Below are positions 45,348 to 54,351 of a DNA stretch of 64,000 nucleotides, in pieces (position 1 is the first letter of the stretch; the number at the start of each line of letters is the position of its first letter). Under the pieces are notes generated by a model that saw nothing but the letters and a program-made list of their open reading frames with translations, made no database searches and was not told the origin of the DNA. Source of the DNA: Kutzneria kofuensis (GTDB lineage: Bacteria; Actinomycetota; Actinomycetes; Mycobacteriales; Pseudonocardiaceae); NCBI RefSeq assembly GCF_014203355.1, contig NZ_JACHIR010000001.1, positions 8,673,632 through 8,737,631 on the forward strand, read 5' to 3'. The position numbers and the translations under genes were made by a program.

Positions 45348-46300
45348 CGCTGACTCGACTGCCCGCCCGGCGACCGGAGGCCACCGCTCCGGTCGCCGGG
45401 CGGCCGGACCGCTGGTCCAAACTGGATCTCAAGGTCTCGCCCTACGTCTATGTCGCGCCGTTCTTCGTGGTGTTCGCGGTGGTCGGCCTGTTTCCGTTGC
45501 TGTACACCGCATACGTGTCGCTGTTCGACTGGCGGCTCGGCGACGACACGGCGAAGTTCCTCGGCGCCGGCAACTACACCGAGCTGCTGGCCGACCCGCA
45601 GTTCTGGAACGCGCTGCTCAACACGGTCAGCATCTTCCTGCTCTCCAGCGTGCCGCAGGTGATCGTCGCGGTCGCGGTGGCCGCGCTGCTGAACACGAAC
45701 CTGAGGCTGCGCACCGGTTTCCGGATGGGCGTGCTGGTGCCGTACGTGGCCAGCCTGGTGGCGGTCGGCATCATCTTCGGCAACCTGTTCGGCGTCAACT
45801 ACGGCCTGGTCAACTCGGTGCTCGACATGGTCGGCATCGGCCGGATCGACTGGCAGGCCAACCGGCTGGCCAGCCACATCGCCATCGCCACCATGGTGAA
45901 CTGGCGCTGGACCGGCTACAACGCGTTGATCGTGCTGGCCGCCATGCAGGCCATTCCGCCGGAGATGAACGAGGCGGCGATGATCGACGGTGCCGGCCCA
46001 TGGCGGCGGTTCACCAGTATCACGCTGCCGATGCTGCGGCCGACCATCATCTTCGTGGTGATCACGTCGACCATCGGCGGCCTGCAGATCTTCACCGAGC
46101 CCAAGCTGTTCAGCGCGATGCCCGGCTCGGACACCGGTGGCTCGACCGGCCAGTTCCAGACCGTGACGCTGTACCTGTACCAGTCCGCGTTCGACAACCA
46201 GCGGCTCGGCTACGCCAGCGCCATCGCCTGGGTGCTGTTCCTGGTGATCGTGATCGCCGCGGTGGGCAACTACTTCATCACCAGGAGGCTGGCCCGATGA
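45344..46300 (+). CDS. Sugar ABC transporter permease (MalF/LacF type)
   Basis: The protein has 318 residues; GTG 45344 overlaps the TGA of the binding-protein gene. There are six membrane segments, the first at Y-V-A-P-F-F-V-V-F-A-V-V-G-L-F near 33-50. The EAA loop that contacts the ATPase is E-M-N-E-A-A-M-I-D-G-A-G near 207-218. It forms the membrane channel with the next gene product. Confidence 0.92.
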   Translation: MTLTRLPARRPEATAPVAGRPDRWSKLDLKVSPYVYVAPFFVVFAVVGLFPLLYTAYVSLFDWRLGDDTAKFLGAGNYTELLADPQFWNALLNTVSIFLLSSVPQVIVAVAVAALLNTNLRLRTGFRMGVLVPYVASLVAVGIIFGNLFGVNYGLVNSVLDMVGIGRIDWQANRLASHIAIATMVNWRWTGYNALIVLAAMQAIPPEMNEAAMIDGAGPWRRFTSITLPMLRPTIIFVVITSTIGGLQIFTEPKLFSAMPGSDTGGSTGQFQTVTLYLYQSAFDNQRLGYASAIAWVLFLVIVIAAVGNYFITRRLAR

Positions 46301-47115
46301 CCCGCCGACCGGGTTTCCTCGTCTACGGCCTGCTGGTGGCCTTCATCCTCGGTTCGGTGTTCCCGATCTACTGGTCGTTCCTGGTGCCCAGCCACGGCAA
46401 CGACATCCTCACCGACAAGGTGCCGCCGCTGCTGCCCGGCGGCAACTTCTTCAGCAACGCCCAACAGGTGCTGGACACGATTCCGTTCTGGCACGCGCTG
46501 ATGAACAGCGTCATCGTCTCCGGCTCGGTCGCGCTGTCGGTCGTCGTCTTCTCGACGCTGGCCGGCTTCGCCTTCGCCAAGCTGCAGTTCCGTGGCAGCA
46601 ACGTCCTTTTTGTGCTCGTCGTCCTGACGATGGCGGTGCCGACGCAGCTCGGCATCATCCCGCTCTACATGGCCATGGCCGACTTCGGCTGGGCCGGCCA
46701 CCTGCAGGCGGTGATCGTGCCCAACCTGGTCAGCGCGTTCGGCGTGTTCTGGATGCGTCAGTACCTGGCCGACGCGGTGCCGTCCGAGCTGATCGAGGCG
46801 GCCCGCTCGGACGGCTGCTCGATGATCCGCGTCTTCTGGCACGTCGCCGTGCCGGCGTCCCGCCCGGCCGCGGCCATGCTCGGCCTGTTCACGTTCATGC
46901 AGTCCTGGAACGACTTCCTGTGGCCGCTGATCGCGCTTGACCAGAACAACCCGACCATCCAGCTGGCCCTGGAGCAGCTCCAGGCCGGCTACTACGTCAA
47001 CTACGCACTGGTGCTAGCCGGCACCACGCTGGCAACGATCCCGATCTTCCTGCTGTTTGTCGCGGTCGGGCGCCAGCTCGTCGCCGGCATCATGCAGGGC
47101 GCCGTGAAGGGGTGA
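46297..47115 (+). CDS. Sugar ABC transporter permease (MalG/LacG type)
   Basis: The protein has 272 residues; ATG 46297 overlaps the stop of the preceding permease gene. There are six membrane segments, and an EAA loop with E-L-I-E-A-A-R-S-D-G-C-S near 165-176. No ATPase gene is in the operon. In actinomycetes such importers commonly share one multi-purpose ATPase (MsiK), and that is likely here. Confidence 0.92.
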   Translation: MTRRPGFLVYGLLVAFILGSVFPIYWSFLVPSHGNDILTDKVPPLLPGGNFFSNAQQVLDTIPFWHALMNSVIVSGSVALSVVVFSTLAGFAFAKLQFRGSNVLFVLVVLTMAVPTQLGIIPLYMAMADFGWAGHLQAVIVPNLVSAFGVFWMRQYLADAVPSELIEAARSDGCSMIRVFWHVAVPASRPAAAMLGLFTFMQSWNDFLWPLIALDQNNPTIQLALEQLQAGYYVNYALVLAGTTLATIPIFLLFVAVGRQLVAGIMQGAVKG

Positions 47116-48456
47116 ATGGTGTTCCCGGAAGGATTCCTGTGGGGCGCGGCGACCGCCGCCTACCAGGTGGAGGGCGCGGCGGCCGAGGACGGCCGGTGCG
47201 AATCCGTGTGGGACGTGTTCAGCCGGACACCCGGCCGGGTCGCCGGCGGCGACACCGGGGACGTGGCGGCCAACCACTACCACCTGCTCGACGTCGACCT
47301 GGCGCTGATGACCGAGCTGAACCTCAACGCCTATCGGTTCTCCGTGTCGTGGCCCCGGGTCATCGACGACGACGGCGCGGTCAACCGCAAGGGCATCGAC
47401 TTCTACGAACGGCTCGTCGACGGTCTGCTCGATCGTGACATCACGCCGTTTCTCACGCTGTACCACTGGGATCTGCCGCAGCGGCTGGAGGATCGCGGCG
47501 GCTGGGCCAACCGGGACACCGCGCAGCACTTCGCCGACTACGCCCAGGTCGTGCACGACGCGCTCGGCGACCGCGTCCAGAACTGGACCACGCTGAACGA
47601 GCCTTACTGCGCCTCGCTGCTCGGTTACGGGGCCGGCGTGCACGCCCCGGGCCGGCGCGAGCCCCGCGCCGCGGCCGCCGCCGTGCACCATCTCCTGCTG
47701 GCGCACGGCCTCGCCCGCTCGATCATCCGGTCGAACGTCAGCATCACGCTGAACCTCTACCCGGTCGACCCGGTCAACCCCGACGACCCGGTCGACGTGG
47801 ACGCCGCCCGGCGGGTCGACGGCCTGCAGAACCGGCTGTTCCTGGACCCGGTGCTGTGCGGGAGGTACCCGGCCGACGTACTGGCCGACCTGGAGCCGCT
47901 GGGGTTCGCCGACCACATCCGGTCCGGCGACCTGGCCCTGATCGGCGCCCCGCTGGACTCGCTCGGCGTCAACTACTACACCGGCCACCACGTCACCGGG
48001 CAGCCCGGCGGAACCACCCCGGAATGGATCGGCTCCGAACACGCGCACAACGTGAGCCGGAATCTGCCGACGACCGCGATGGGCTGGGAGGAATTGCCCG
48101 AGGGATTGTTCACGGTGCTGAACCGCCTGCATCACGAATACCCGCGGCTGCCCATTCACATCACCGAGAACGGCGCCGCCTACGACGACGTCGCCGACCA
48201 CCGCGGCTTCGTCGACGACCCTGCCCGGCAGCGGTATTTCGAACAGCATCTGCGGGCCGTGGAGAAGGCGATCGAGGCCGGCGTTGACGTGCGCGGCTAC
48301 TTCGCCTGGTCGCTGCTGGACAACTTCGAGTGGGCCGAGGGCTACGCGAAAAGGTTCGGCATAGCGCATGTCGACTTCGACACCTTCGACCGCACTCCTA
48401 AGCTGAGCGGCAGGTGGTACGCAACGGTGGCGAGGGCGAACGCCCTGCCGGAGTAG
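47116..48456 (+). CDS. GH1 beta-glucosidase, intracellular
   Basis: The protein has 446 residues, the usual length for the family. It lacks a signal peptide, so it acts on imported disaccharides. The GH1 hallmarks are F-L-W-G-A-A-T-A-A-Y-Q-V-E-G at the N-terminus, acid/base glutamate in T-L-N-E-P (about 159), nucleophile in I-T-E-N-G-A (about 353), and W-S-L-L-D-N-F-E-W near the end. It begins directly after the TGA of the permease gene. The likely reaction is hydrolysis of cellobiose or a related beta-disaccharide to monosaccharides. Confidence 0.93.
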   Translation: MVFPEGFLWGAATAAYQVEGAAAEDGRCESVWDVFSRTPGRVAGGDTGDVAANHYHLLDVDLALMTELNLNAYRFSVSWPRVIDDDGAVNRKGIDFYERLVDGLLDRDITPFLTLYHWDLPQRLEDRGGWANRDTAQHFADYAQVVHDALGDRVQNWTTLNEPYCASLLGYGAGVHAPGRREPRAAAAAVHHLLLAHGLARSIIRSNVSITLNLYPVDPVNPDDPVDVDAARRVDGLQNRLFLDPVLCGRYPADVLADLEPLGFADHIRSGDLALIGAPLDSLGVNYYTGHHVTGQPGGTTPEWIGSEHAHNVSRNLPTTAMGWEELPEGLFTVLNRLHHEYPRLPIHITENGAAYDDVADHRGFVDDPARQRYFEQHLRAVEKAIEAGVDVRGYFAWSLLDNFEWAEGYAKRFGIAHVDFDTFDRTPKLSGRWYATVARANALPE

Positions 48457-48465
48457 GGGTTCAGC

Positions 48466-49482
48466 GTGGTCGACGAAGGCCGGGAGGTCCCGACCCTCGA
48501 CGAGGTGGCCAGGGTGGCCGGGGTGTCCCGGTCCACCGCCTCACGGGTGATCAACGGCCGGACCTACGTCAGCGCGAAGGCGCGCGAGGCGGTCGCGCGG
48601 GCCGTGACCAGCCTCGGCTACAGCCCGAACATGCTGGCCAGGTCGCTGGCGATGAAGCGGACCAACTCGATCGCGCTGGTGGTCTCCGAGCACGGCGACC
48701 GCGTGCTCGGAGACCCGTTCTTCGCCCGGGTGCTGCGCGGCGTGCACGCCGGCCTGGCCGGCAGCGGGCTGCAGCTCGTGCTGTTGATGGCGCAGGACGA
48801 GCAGGACCACGGCTCCATGGCCAACTACCTGACCTCCGGGCACGTGGACGGGGCGCTGGTGGTCAGCCTGCACGGCGAGGACCCGCTGCCGGGGCAGCTG
48901 GTCGCCTCCGGGGTGCCGGTGGTGCTGTGCGGGCGGCCGCTGGCCAAGGTCGAGGTGCCGTACGTGGACGCGGACAACTTCAACGGCGCCGGGCAGGCCG
49001 CGCAGTACCTGATCGACCAGGGCCGCCGGCACATCGGCACCATCGCCGGGCCGCGGGACATGGCCGTGGGCATCGACCGGCTCAGCGGCTGGCGGCGCAC
49101 GCTGTCCATGGCCGGCCGGCCCACCGACACCATCGTGCACGCCGACTTCAGCCTGGAGGGCGGCACGGCGGCGATGGAGCAGCTGCTGATCGCCCATCCC
49201 AACCTGGACGCGGTGTTCGTGGCGTCGGACCTGATGGCCATCGGGGCGCTGCACGTGCTGCGCGGGCGTGGAATCCGCGTTCCCGAGGACGTCGCGGTGA
49301 TCGGCTTCGACGACTCGGGGCTGGCCGCGACGTCGGTGCCGCCGCTGACCACGGTCCGGCAGCCGATAGAGGAACTGGGGCGGACGATGACGTGGCGGCT
49401 GCTCGCGCAGTTCGAGGGCGACGACGACCTGCCGCCGTCGGTGCTGCTGCCGACCGAGTTGATCCGCCGCGACACGGCGTGA
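48466..49482 (+). CDS. LacI-family repressor of the sugar operon
   Basis: The protein has 338 residues and starts at GTG 48466, 9 bases after the GH1 stop. The N-terminal helix-turn-helix is T-L-D-E-V-A-R-V-A-G-V-S-R-S-T-A-S-R-V-I-N-G, followed by the hinge helix with N-M-L-A-R-S-L-A. The periplasmic-binding-protein-like sensor domain fills the rest. It is the last gene of the operon; the palindromes at 43960 and 44045 are its probable sites, giving autoregulation. Confidence 0.92.
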   Translation: MVDEGREVPTLDEVARVAGVSRSTASRVINGRTYVSAKAREAVARAVTSLGYSPNMLARSLAMKRTNSIALVVSEHGDRVLGDPFFARVLRGVHAGLAGSGLQLVLLMAQDEQDHGSMANYLTSGHVDGALVVSLHGEDPLPGQLVASGVPVVLCGRPLAKVEVPYVDADNFNGAGQAAQYLIDQGRRHIGTIAGPRDMAVGIDRLSGWRRTLSMAGRPTDTIVHADFSLEGGTAAMEQLLIAHPNLDAVFVASDLMAIGALHVLRGRGIRVPEDVAVIGFDDSGLAATSVPPLTTVRQPIEELGRTMTWRLLAQFEGDDDLPPSVLLPTELIRRDTA

Positions 49483-49501
49483 CCGAGGTACCGTTGCGGC
49501 C

Positions 49502-50224
49502 GTGACGATGCCCGAGCCGCTGGAGCCCATCGACGAGTCCTTCGACAGCGTGTTGGCGCTCGTGGCGCACCCGGACGACCTCGAGTACGGCACGGCCGCG
49601 GCGATCGCGCGCTGGACGGCCCAGGGCAAGCGCGTCGTCTACGGCCTGGCGACGAGCGGCGAGGCCGGCATCGACGGCCTCGACCCGGAGCAGTGCGGTC
49701 CGCTGCGCGAGGCCGAGGAGCGGGCTGGGGCCGCGATCGTCGGCGTGGACGTGGTGGAGTTCTACGGCTTCCCGGACGGTGTCGTGGAGTACGGGCTGCC
49801 GCTGCGCCGGGCCTTCGCCGAGGCCATTCGCCGGCACCGGCCGGACGTCGTCGTGACGAGCAGCTGGCGGGAGTTCTGGGGGCCGGGCAATCCCAACCAG
49901 GCCGATCACATCGCCGTCGGCCGGGCCGCGCTGGACGCCACCCGCGACGCGGCGAACCGGTGGGTCTTCCGGGACCTCGGCCTGGAGCCGTGGAAGGCCA
50001 AGCACATGTTCGTCGCCGCCGGCCCGAACGCGCGGCACGGCGTCGACGTGACGGCCACCTTCGACCTCGGTGTCGCGTCGCTGGAGGCGCACGCCGAGTA
50101 CCTGCGGGGCCTGGTCGACAACCCGATGAGCGATCCGCGCGAGTTCCTGGAGTCGACCGGGCGGCCCACCGGCGCCCTGCTCGGGGCCAAGTACGGCGTC
50201 GCTTTCGAGGTGATCGACCTGTAG
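49502..50224 (+). CDS. PIG-L/LmbE-type N-deacetylase
   Basis: The protein has 240 residues and starts at GTG 49502, 19 bases after the LacI gene. The zinc and catalytic motif A-H-P-D-D-L-E-Y is near 23-30, R-E-A-E-E-R-A-G-A near 72-80, and N-Q-A-D-H-I-A-V-G near 135-143 supplies the third zinc histidine. The family removes acetyl groups from GlcNAc-containing substrates, including mycothiol precursors. With GH2 glucosaminidase and GH18 genes nearby, an amino-sugar role is plausible. The substrate is not proven. Confidence 0.88.
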   Translation: MTMPEPLEPIDESFDSVLALVAHPDDLEYGTAAAIARWTAQGKRVVYGLATSGEAGIDGLDPEQCGPLREAEERAGAAIVGVDVVEFYGFPDGVVEYGLPLRRAFAEAIRRHRPDVVVTSSWREFWGPGNPNQADHIAVGRAALDATRDAANRWVFRDLGLEPWKAKHMFVAAGPNARHGVDVTATFDLGVASLEAHAEYLRGLVDNPMSDPREFLESTGRPTGALLGAKYGVAFEVIDL

Positions 50225-50325
50225 CGGCCGGCTCGTCCCGTCCGGCCCGCGCGTGTCCTCAAGACCGACAAACCCTGGTGAACGGCTGGTCCGGCCGGCC
50301 GTGTGGCCGCTGCTACGGTCGATGC

Positions 50326-50904
50326 ATGTCCCGATCCGACGCCACCAGGGCCCGCCTGCTGGAGGCCGCCACCGAGGAGTTCTCGCGCTACGGCATCGCC
50401 GGCGCCCGGGTGGACCGGATCGCGGCCGCCGCCCAGGCGAACAAGAACCTGATCTACGTCTACTACACCAACAAGGAGACGCTGTTCCGCGCCGTGTTCG
50501 AGGCGCACGTGGTGCGGCTGCTGGACGAGGTGCCGTTCACGGTGGCGGACCTGCCCGGCTACGCGGGCCTGCTGTACGACTTCTTCCGGGCCAACCCGCG
50601 CCTGCTGCGGCTGGCCGGTTGGTTCCGGCTGGAGCAGGGCGACTACGACGAGGCGCTGACGGAGATCGCCAAGTCCAACGGGGAGAAGGTGGCGGCGATC
50701 GCGCGGGCGCAGGCCGACGGGTGGATCGACGACCGATACCCGCCCGAGGTGGTGCTGACCCTGGTGCTGGCGACCGCGGCGGCGTGGGGCTCGGGCAACC
50801 CGGTCACCGTGCCGACCTACGATGAGCCCGACCCCAAGATCGTTCGCGCGGCGATCGAGGCCGCGGTCCGCGGCGTCGTCGTGGGAAAGGACTCGGCAGC
50901 ATGA
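50326..50904 (+). CDS. TetR-family regulator
   Basis: The protein has 192 residues. ATG 50326 is the first in-frame start that gives the family N-terminus T-R-A-R-L-L-E-A-A-T-E-E-F. The helix-turn-helix is A-R-V-D-R-I-A-A-A-A-Q-A-N-K-N-L-I-Y-V-Y, followed by K-E-T-L-F. The C-terminal ligand domain is variable. The stop overlaps the ATG of the dienelactone hydrolase gene, so it heads and probably regulates a four-gene operon. The ligand is unknown. Confidence 0.9.
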   Translation: MSRSDATRARLLEAATEEFSRYGIAGARVDRIAAAAQANKNLIYVYYTNKETLFRAVFEAHVVRLLDEVPFTVADLPGYAGLLYDFFRANPRLLRLAGWFRLEQGDYDEALTEIAKSNGEKVAAIARAQADGWIDDRYPPEVVLTLVLATAAAWGSGNPVTVPTYDEPDPKIVRAAIEAAVRGVVVGKDSAA

Positions 50905-51701
50905 GCGACGCGCCCACCTCCGACCTCACCGGCTGGCGCAAGGCGCCGTTCACCGGCGCCGGCCTGACCTACGACTGCTACGAGAAGGGCGAGGGGCCGG
51001 GCGTGGTGCTGGTGCCCGAGGTCCCGGGCATCACGCCGGAGGTGCTCGGCCTCGCCGATCACCTCGTCGACCAGGGCTTCACCGTGGTGGTGCCGTCGCC
51101 GTTCGGCACGCCGGGCAAGCCGATGTCCGTGGGCTACGTGCTCGGGACCATCGCCCGGCTGTGCGTGTCGGCCGAGTTCAGGGCGTTCACCGCGAACGCG
51201 CAGCGGCCGATCACCCAGTACCTGCGCGCGGTCGCCCGTGACCTGGCCGGCCGCACGCCGGGCAAGGGCGTCGGCGTGATCGGCATGTGCTTCACGGGCG
51301 GTTTCGCGCTGGCCACGGCCGTCGAGGACGTGGTGTTGGCGCCGGTGATGAGCCAGCCCTCGGTGCCGTTCCCGATCGGCGCCGCCCGCCGGGCCGACCC
51401 GGGCGTGTCGGAGGAGGAGCTGCGGACCGTCGTCAAGCGCACCGAGGACGGCCTGTGCGTGATGGGCCTGCGGTTCAGCGAGGACCCGGCCGTGCCGGCC
51501 GAGCGGTTCGCGACGCTGCGCAAGCGGCTCGGCGACGCGTTCGAGGTGATCGAGCTGGACTCCAAGCCGGGCAACCCCGGCGGCTTCGGCAAGCGGGCGC
51601 ACTCGGTGCTGACCGCCGAGGTCCGCGACCGGCCGGGGCACCAGGCGCTGGCCGCGCGCGACCGGGTCGTGGCGTTCCTGCGCGAGCGGCTGTCCGCATG
51701 A
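50901..51701 (+). CDS. Dienelactone hydrolase family protein
   Basis: The protein has 266 residues; ATG 50901 overlaps the TetR stop. The alpha/beta hydrolase fold uses a cysteine nucleophile in I-G-M-C-F-T-G-G (C near 132), an acid in F-S-E-D-P and a histidine in K-R-A-H-S, as in dienelactone hydrolases. No signal peptide is present. The substrate is probably a lactone or ester produced within the same operon; not determined. Confidence 0.88.
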   Translation: MSDAPTSDLTGWRKAPFTGAGLTYDCYEKGEGPGVVLVPEVPGITPEVLGLADHLVDQGFTVVVPSPFGTPGKPMSVGYVLGTIARLCVSAEFRAFTANAQRPITQYLRAVARDLAGRTPGKGVGVIGMCFTGGFALATAVEDVVLAPVMSQPSVPFPIGAARRADPGVSEEELRTVVKRTEDGLCVMGLRFSEDPAVPAERFATLRKRLGDAFEVIELDSKPGNPGGFGKRAHSVLTAEVRDRPGHQALAARDRVVAFLRERLSA

Positions 51702-53098
51702 CGGATCTGGTGCTGCGCAACGTGCATCGGCACGGGCGGCTGGTGGACGTGCAGGTGAGTGGGGGAGTGGTCACAGCTTTCGCCGAGCCCGGAACGCCGG
51801 CCGGCGAGGAGATCGACGGCCAGGGCGGCCATCTGCTGCCGGGGCTGGTCGACGCCCACGTGCACATGCAGCAGTGGGCGGCGACCAGGCGACGAATTCC
51901 GTTGGGGCAGGCCAACTCCGCCGCGGAGGCGGTCGAGCTCGTCCGCACCGGTGCGGACGACTGGGTGTTCGGCGCGAACTTCGTCGACGGCCTGTGGCCG
52001 GACGCGCCGCACAAGGACCTGCTGGAGGCGGCCATGCCGGGCCGCAAGGTCGCGATGTTCAGCAGCGACCTGCACACGCTCTGGCTGAGTCCCGCGGCGC
52101 TCAAGGAACTCGCCCTGGATCACCCGACCGGCGTACTCGTCGAGGCGGAGTGCATGGCCGTCACGGCCCGGCTGCCGGCCGGCGACACCGACGCGTGGGT
52201 GCTGGAGGCCGCCGACGCGGCGGCCGCCCGCGGCGTCACCAAGATCGTCGACTACGAGCTGACCGACACCATCGCCGACTGGAAGCGGCGGCTGGCCATC
52301 CGGCCGCCGTCGGTGCGGGTGGCGGGCGTGATCGCCAAGCACCTGCTGGAGCTGACCATCGAACGCGGCTACCGGACCGGTTCGGTGGTGCCGGGCAGCG
52401 ACGGTTTGCTGACCGTGGGGCCGTACAAGCTGTTCGTGGACGGGTCGCTGAACACGCGGACCGCCTACTGCCACGAGCCGTACGACGGTCACGGGCACGG
52501 CATGGTCGTCGTCCCGCCGGAGGAACTGGTGCCGCTGATGCGGCGGGCCTGGGAGAACGGGATCGTGCCGGCGGTGCACGCGATCGGCGACCGGGCCAAC
52601 GAGATCGCGCTGGACGCCTTCGAGGAGGTCGGCTGCCTGGGGCGGATCGAGCACGCGCAGCTGGTGTCGGAGCGGGACCTGTCCCGGTTCGCACAACTCG
52701 GCGTGATCGCCTCCGTGCAGCCAGCGCATGCGCCGGACGACCGTGACGTCGCCGACCGGCACTGGGCCGGCCGCACCGCTCGGGCCTTCCCGTACCAGTC
52801 GCTGCTGGCGGCCGGTGCGACGCTGGAGATCGGATCGGACGCCCCGGTCGCGCCGCTGGACCCGTGGGACGGCATCGCCAGCGCCGTCACCCGCACCGAC
52901 GACTCGCGGCCGGCGTGGCACCCGGAGCAGCGGATCCCGCTGGATGTCGCGCTGGCCGCGGCGTGCGGCGGGCGCCGCTCGGTCGAGGTCGGAGACGAGG
53001 CGGATCTCCTTGTCGCGGAACGGGATCCGGCTGCGGGGGAGTTGCGGGACATGCCGATCGTGCTGACCATGCTCGGAGGACGGATCACCCATGGCTGA
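51698..53098 (+). CDS. Amidohydrolase family 3 (YtcJ-like)
   Basis: The protein has 466 residues; ATG 51698 overlaps the previous stop. It has the metal-binding D-A-H-V-H-M near 48-53, K-L-F-V-D-G-S-L-N-T-R near 245, H-A-I-G-D-R-A-N near 290, I-E-H-A-Q near 312 and G-S-D-A-P-V-A near 382. This is a cytosolic zinc-type amidohydrolase of the amidohydro_3 group. The substrate is unknown. It is the third gene of the TetR operon. Confidence 0.88.
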   Translation: MTDLVLRNVHRHGRLVDVQVSGGVVTAFAEPGTPAGEEIDGQGGHLLPGLVDAHVHMQQWAATRRRIPLGQANSAAEAVELVRTGADDWVFGANFVDGLWPDAPHKDLLEAAMPGRKVAMFSSDLHTLWLSPAALKELALDHPTGVLVEAECMAVTARLPAGDTDAWVLEAADAAAARGVTKIVDYELTDTIADWKRRLAIRPPSVRVAGVIAKHLLELTIERGYRTGSVVPGSDGLLTVGPYKLFVDGSLNTRTAYCHEPYDGHGHGMVVVPPEELVPLMRRAWENGIVPAVHAIGDRANEIALDAFEEVGCLGRIEHAQLVSERDLSRFAQLGVIASVQPAHAPDDRDVADRHWAGRTARAFPYQSLLAAGATLEIGSDAPVAPLDPWDGIASAVTRTDDSRPAWHPEQRIPLDVALAAACGGRRSVEVGDEADLLVAERDPAAGELRDMPIVLTMLGGRITHG

Positions 53099-53861
53099 GG
53101 ACACCCTGCCGTACTCGACCTACTGCGAGGCCGTCTCGCGGGAGGTGACCCGCATCGGCGCGGTCGCTCGTGCCCACGACCTCTCGGCCGCGGTGCCGTG
53201 CTGTCCGGAGTGGACACTCGCCGACGTGGTCAAGCACGTCGGCGTGCTCCAGCAGTGGTTCGCCGCGATGATCGACCGACGGTCGCCGGAGCGGCTTCCC
53301 TTCCAGGACGTCGACTACGGCGTGCCGGCGGCCGTCGCCGACTACCCGGACTGGTTGGTGGACCGCCACGTCGAGGTCGGCAAGGTGCTTCGCGCCGCCG
53401 ATCCGGATGCCGCGATGTGGACGTGGGGCCCCGGCGGCACCGTGCGGTTCTGGGTGCGGCGCATGGCCATGGAGTGCCTCATCCACCGCTACGACGCCGA
53501 GCTCGCCGCCGGTTCACCGACGGAGTTCGACCCCGTGTTGGCCGCGGACGGCGTTGCCGAGTTCCTGGTGAACCTGCCCTCCGCGGTGACGTTCACCCCC
53601 GGCGTCGCCGAGTTGCGCGGCGACGGCCGGACCATCGGCTTCGGCGTCTGGGGCACCGAGGTCGACTGGACCGTTCGCCTCGACCCCGACTCCTTCGGCC
53701 TGGTGCCCGCCGTCCCCGATCCCGACGCCACCGTGAGCGCCGAAACCGTCGAGGCCCTGCTCCTGCTCGTCTACGGCCGGATCGGCGCCGACGACCCGCG
53801 GATCAAGACCACCGGCGACCCGGCGCTGCTGGAAAGGTGGTTCACGTACTCGAAGTTCTGA
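53091..53861 (+). CDS. Maleylpyruvate isomerase/DinB-fold protein (mycothiol-dependent type)
   Basis: The protein has 256 residues; its ATG overlaps the amidohydrolase stop by 8 bases. The N-terminal four-helix bundle has C-P-E-W-T-L-A-D-V-V-K-H-V-G near 38-51 and M-E-C-L-I-H-R-Y-D-A-E near 126-136, supplying the metal-binding histidines of the mycothiol-dependent maleylpyruvate isomerase group. A C-terminal alpha/beta domain follows. Most relatives have no proven activity. It ends the TetR operon. Confidence 0.82.
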   Translation: MAEDTLPYSTYCEAVSREVTRIGAVARAHDLSAAVPCCPEWTLADVVKHVGVLQQWFAAMIDRRSPERLPFQDVDYGVPAAVADYPDWLVDRHVEVGKVLRAADPDAAMWTWGPGGTVRFWVRRMAMECLIHRYDAELAAGSPTEFDPVLAADGVAEFLVNLPSAVTFTPGVAELRGDGRTIGFGVWGTEVDWTVRLDPDSFGLVPAVPDPDATVSAETVEALLLLVYGRIGADDPRIKTTGDPALLERWFTYSKF

Positions 53862-53892
53862 GCCGTCAGCGCCGGTAGCGACGGGCGTCGGG

Positions 53893-54351
53893 TCAGGAGG
53901 TGAGCGTCCTTACCCATTCGCGCTGCTGCTCGGTGTCCGGCACCGGGTAGCCGCGGGCCTTGGTGATCCGCGCCCACGCGTCGTCGGGCTCCAGACCGCG
54001 CAGCACCATGATCGAGGCCGCCAGCAGGGACGACCGGCCGATGCCGGCCCAGCAGTGCGTGACGATGCCGGCGCCGGCGTCTAGGCGGGCGGCGAGGTCG
54101 CGCAGCACGGGCAGGATCTGGTCCCGGTCGGGGACGGTCCAGTCCGGGATGGGCAGGTGCACGAACTCGAGGCCGGCGGCGACGGCGGCCTTCGGTTCGT
54201 CGGTGAGGCCGGCGTCGGCGAAGTCCTCGTCGGTGAGCGCGCAGACGAGGATGTCCACACCGGCGGCCCGCAGCGTCGGCAGGTCACCGAGCCGGGGCTT
54301 GGCCATGGTGCTGAGCCGACCGGGACCGGGCAGGTCGACGGTGTAGATCAC
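53893..54351 (-). CDS. Protein tyrosine/dual-specificity phosphatase
   Basis: The protein has 152 residues. GTG 54351 overlaps the stop of the coiled-coil gene, so the two are coupled. The P-loop is H-C-W-A-G-I-G-R-S-S, a complete H-C-x5-R-S motif, and the upstream general-acid loop is P-I-P-D-W. It is a small cytosolic phosphatase. Coupling to a DivIVA-like protein suggests that protein or its kinase-phosphorylated partners as targets; this is inference. Confidence 0.88.
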   Translation of the reverse strand: MIYTVDLPGPGRLSTMAKPRLGDLPTLRAAGVDILVCALTDEDFADAGLTDEPKAAVAAGLEFVHLPIPDWTVPDRDQILPVLRDLAARLDAGAGIVTHCWAGIGRSSLLAASIMVLRGLEPDDAWARITKARGYPVPDTEQQREWVRTLTS

